The notes beneath the pieces are model-generated. The model saw nothing but the letters and a program-made list of their open reading frames with translations, searched no databases and had not been told where the DNA came from. From Bacillus albus (GTDB taxonomy: Bacteria > Bacillota > Bacilli > Bacillales > Bacillaceae_G), in the NCBI RefSeq assembly GCF_001884185.1, contig NZ_MAOE01000036.1, forward strand, positions 1-58,275: DNA of 58,275 nucleotides, written 5' to 3'. How positions within the stretch are numbered: the first letter of the stretch is position 1; the number at the start of each line of letters is the position of its first letter. A program made the translations under genes and the position numbers. Shown piece by piece: positions 57,539 through 58,275 of this stretch.

Positions 57539-58000
57539 TTATTTATATTTCAGTGTTCTTAACATTGCGCATAATATTCGAGCCCTAAGTTCATCTCGAG
57601 AAGGAACATCCATTGATAATACAGAACGATCTAGCACGCTTAACATAAGCTTAGCTTCACGACTTGTTATGATTCCCTCTTCTATTAAACGTATAATCAT
57701 ACTCTCTGCATTTCCTTGCGCAACGCTATGATCAATCATATGAAGCATTTGATCAATAATGTCTATATCGTCATGCAGTTTGACTTTTATAATGCGAATG
57801 TAACCTCCTCCACCACGTTTACTTTCTACTACGAATCCTCTTTCTAACGTAAAACGGGTATTGATTACATAATTGATTTGAGATGGTACGCACTCGAATC
57901 GATCCGCAATCTCATTTCTTTTGATTTCAATCACATTATTATTACTTAAGTCAATAACTTGCTTTAGATATTTCTCAATGATATCAGATATATTTCTCAT
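57539..58000 (-). CDS. ctsR: Class III heat-shock repressor CtsR
   Basis: A 153-residue winged-helix repressor of clp genes. The N-terminal half holds the helix-turn-helix (RNEIADRFECVPSQINYVI) and the glycine-rich wing SKRGGGGYIRI, which is the intrinsic heat sensor in the family; the C-terminal half is the McsB-responsive domain. It is the first gene of the operon and its own operator overlaps the promoter. Confidence 0.98.
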   Translation of the reverse strand: MRNISDIIEKYLKQVIDLSNNNVIEIKRNEIADRFECVPSQINYVINTRFTLERGFVVESKRGGGGYIRIIKVKLHDDIDIIDQMLHMIDHSVAQGNAESMIIRLIEEGIITSREAKLMLSVLDRSVLSMDVPSRDELRARILCAMLRTLKYK

Positions 58001-58016
58001 TTATCCGCCACCTTTA

Positions 58017-58069
58017 TTGACTTTGACTATCTTTGACTTTAATTATATACGTATTAATAAAATTTGCAA
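58017..58069 (-). promoter_or_regulatory. ctsR operon promoter with CtsR operator
   Basis: TTGCAA at 58069-58064 and TATAAT at 58047-58042 (16-nt spacer). Just downstream is a direct repeat AGTCAAA-GAT-AGTCAAA (58038-58022), the CtsR heptad pair, covering the expected start site. A third degenerate half-site (AGTCAAT) overlaps the end of it. Confidence 0.9.
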
Positions 58070-58170
58070 CTCTTTTGCTTATTCACTATCCTAGCCACAT
58101 TCCCCTGTATTTAATCAAAATAATAATTATTTAAATACATTTTTTATTACTATGGATTATAAAAGAAAAC

Positions 58171-58202
58171 ACGAAAAAACACGAGTCATTCGACTCGTGT
58201 TT
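58171..58202 (-). terminator. Terminator of the upstream rRNA operon
   Basis: Stem ACACGAGTC / GACTCGTGT, a perfect 9-bp pairing with a 4-nt loop, followed on the minus strand by TTTTTTCG. It starts four bases after the end of 5S rRNA. From 58081 to 58170 I see only AT-rich spacer. Confidence 0.93.
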
Positions 58203-58206
58203 AGTT

Positions 58207-58275
58207 GCTTGGCGACGTCCTACTCTCACAGGGACAAGGTCCCAACTACCATCGGCGCTAGAGAGCTTAACTTCC
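58207..58275 (-). rRNA. rrf: 5S ribosomal RNA, 3' part (cut by the window edge)
   Basis: The minus strand ends with the conserved 3' half of Bacillus 5S rRNA (GATGGTAGTTGGGACCTTGT and GTAGGACGTCGCCAAGC). About 69 bases are present; the 5' part and the 23S and 16S genes would be to the right of the window. Confidence 0.97.

Overview
The window is a 58 kb stretch of core chromosome from a low-GC, spore-forming Firmicute, almost certainly a member of the Bacillus cereus group. The gene order (5S rRNA, ctsR-mcsA-mcsB-clpC-radA-disA ... rpoB-rpoC ... S10/spc/alpha ribosomal clusters ... cwlD-salA-gerD-kbaA-pdaB, rRNA leader) is the classic Bacillus early-chromosome arrangement, and many proteins match B. 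cereus-group sequences as remembered (no database search was possible). Nearly everything is on the minus strand; only pdaB and gerD are on the plus strand.

Layout, read in the direction of transcription (high to low coordinates): the end of a 5S rRNA and its terminator (58171-58275); the CtsR heat-shock operon ctsR-mcsA-mcsB-clpC with radA-disA behind it (50740-58069); the PIN/TRAM membrane protein gene yacL, isoprenoid genes ispD and ispF, and gltX (46634-50579); a cysteine T-box leader and cysE-cysS-mrnC-rlmB-rae1 (42493-46637); sigH (41766-42488); rpmG-secE, nusG, rplK-rplA and rplJ-rplL, each unit with its own promoter and RNA leader (37942-41702); ybxB and rpoB-rpoC (29840-37914); the str cluster rplGB-rpsL-rpsG-fusA-tuf (24850-29797); the S10-spc-alpha superoperon from rpsJ to rplQ, including secY, adk, map, infA and rpoA (9759-24681); the ECF transporter energizing module ecfA1-ecfA2-ecfT with truA (6416-9655); rplM-rpsI with an L13 leader (5412-6397); a sporulation/germination group ybaK-cwlD, salA, gerD, kbaA, pdaB (555-5250); a small uncharacterised gene (177-395); and tandem promoters and leader of a second rRNA operon (1-170).

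The genes work together as the cell's gene-expression core: RNA polymerase, NusG, sigma-H, most ribosomal proteins, elongation factors, tRNA charging (Glu, Cys), rRNA modification and RNA processing, Sec translocation, plus protein quality control and spore formation. Control is mainly by RNA: a Cys T-box, an L10 leader with attenuator, an L13 leader, two L1-operator-like elements, a structured S10 leader and several promoter-proximal hairpins.

I found no mobile element, prophage, CRISPR array, defence system, toxin-antitoxin pair, broken gene or foreign-looking island. I do not think the window holds an undescribed multi-gene system. The best leads are regulatory: the S10 leader with an overlapping 37-codon frame, duplicated L1-like operators, hairpins placed directly after the nusG and rplK promoters, a nusG Shine-Dalgarno separated from its start by an inverted repeat, and two look-alike hairpins in the str cluster.
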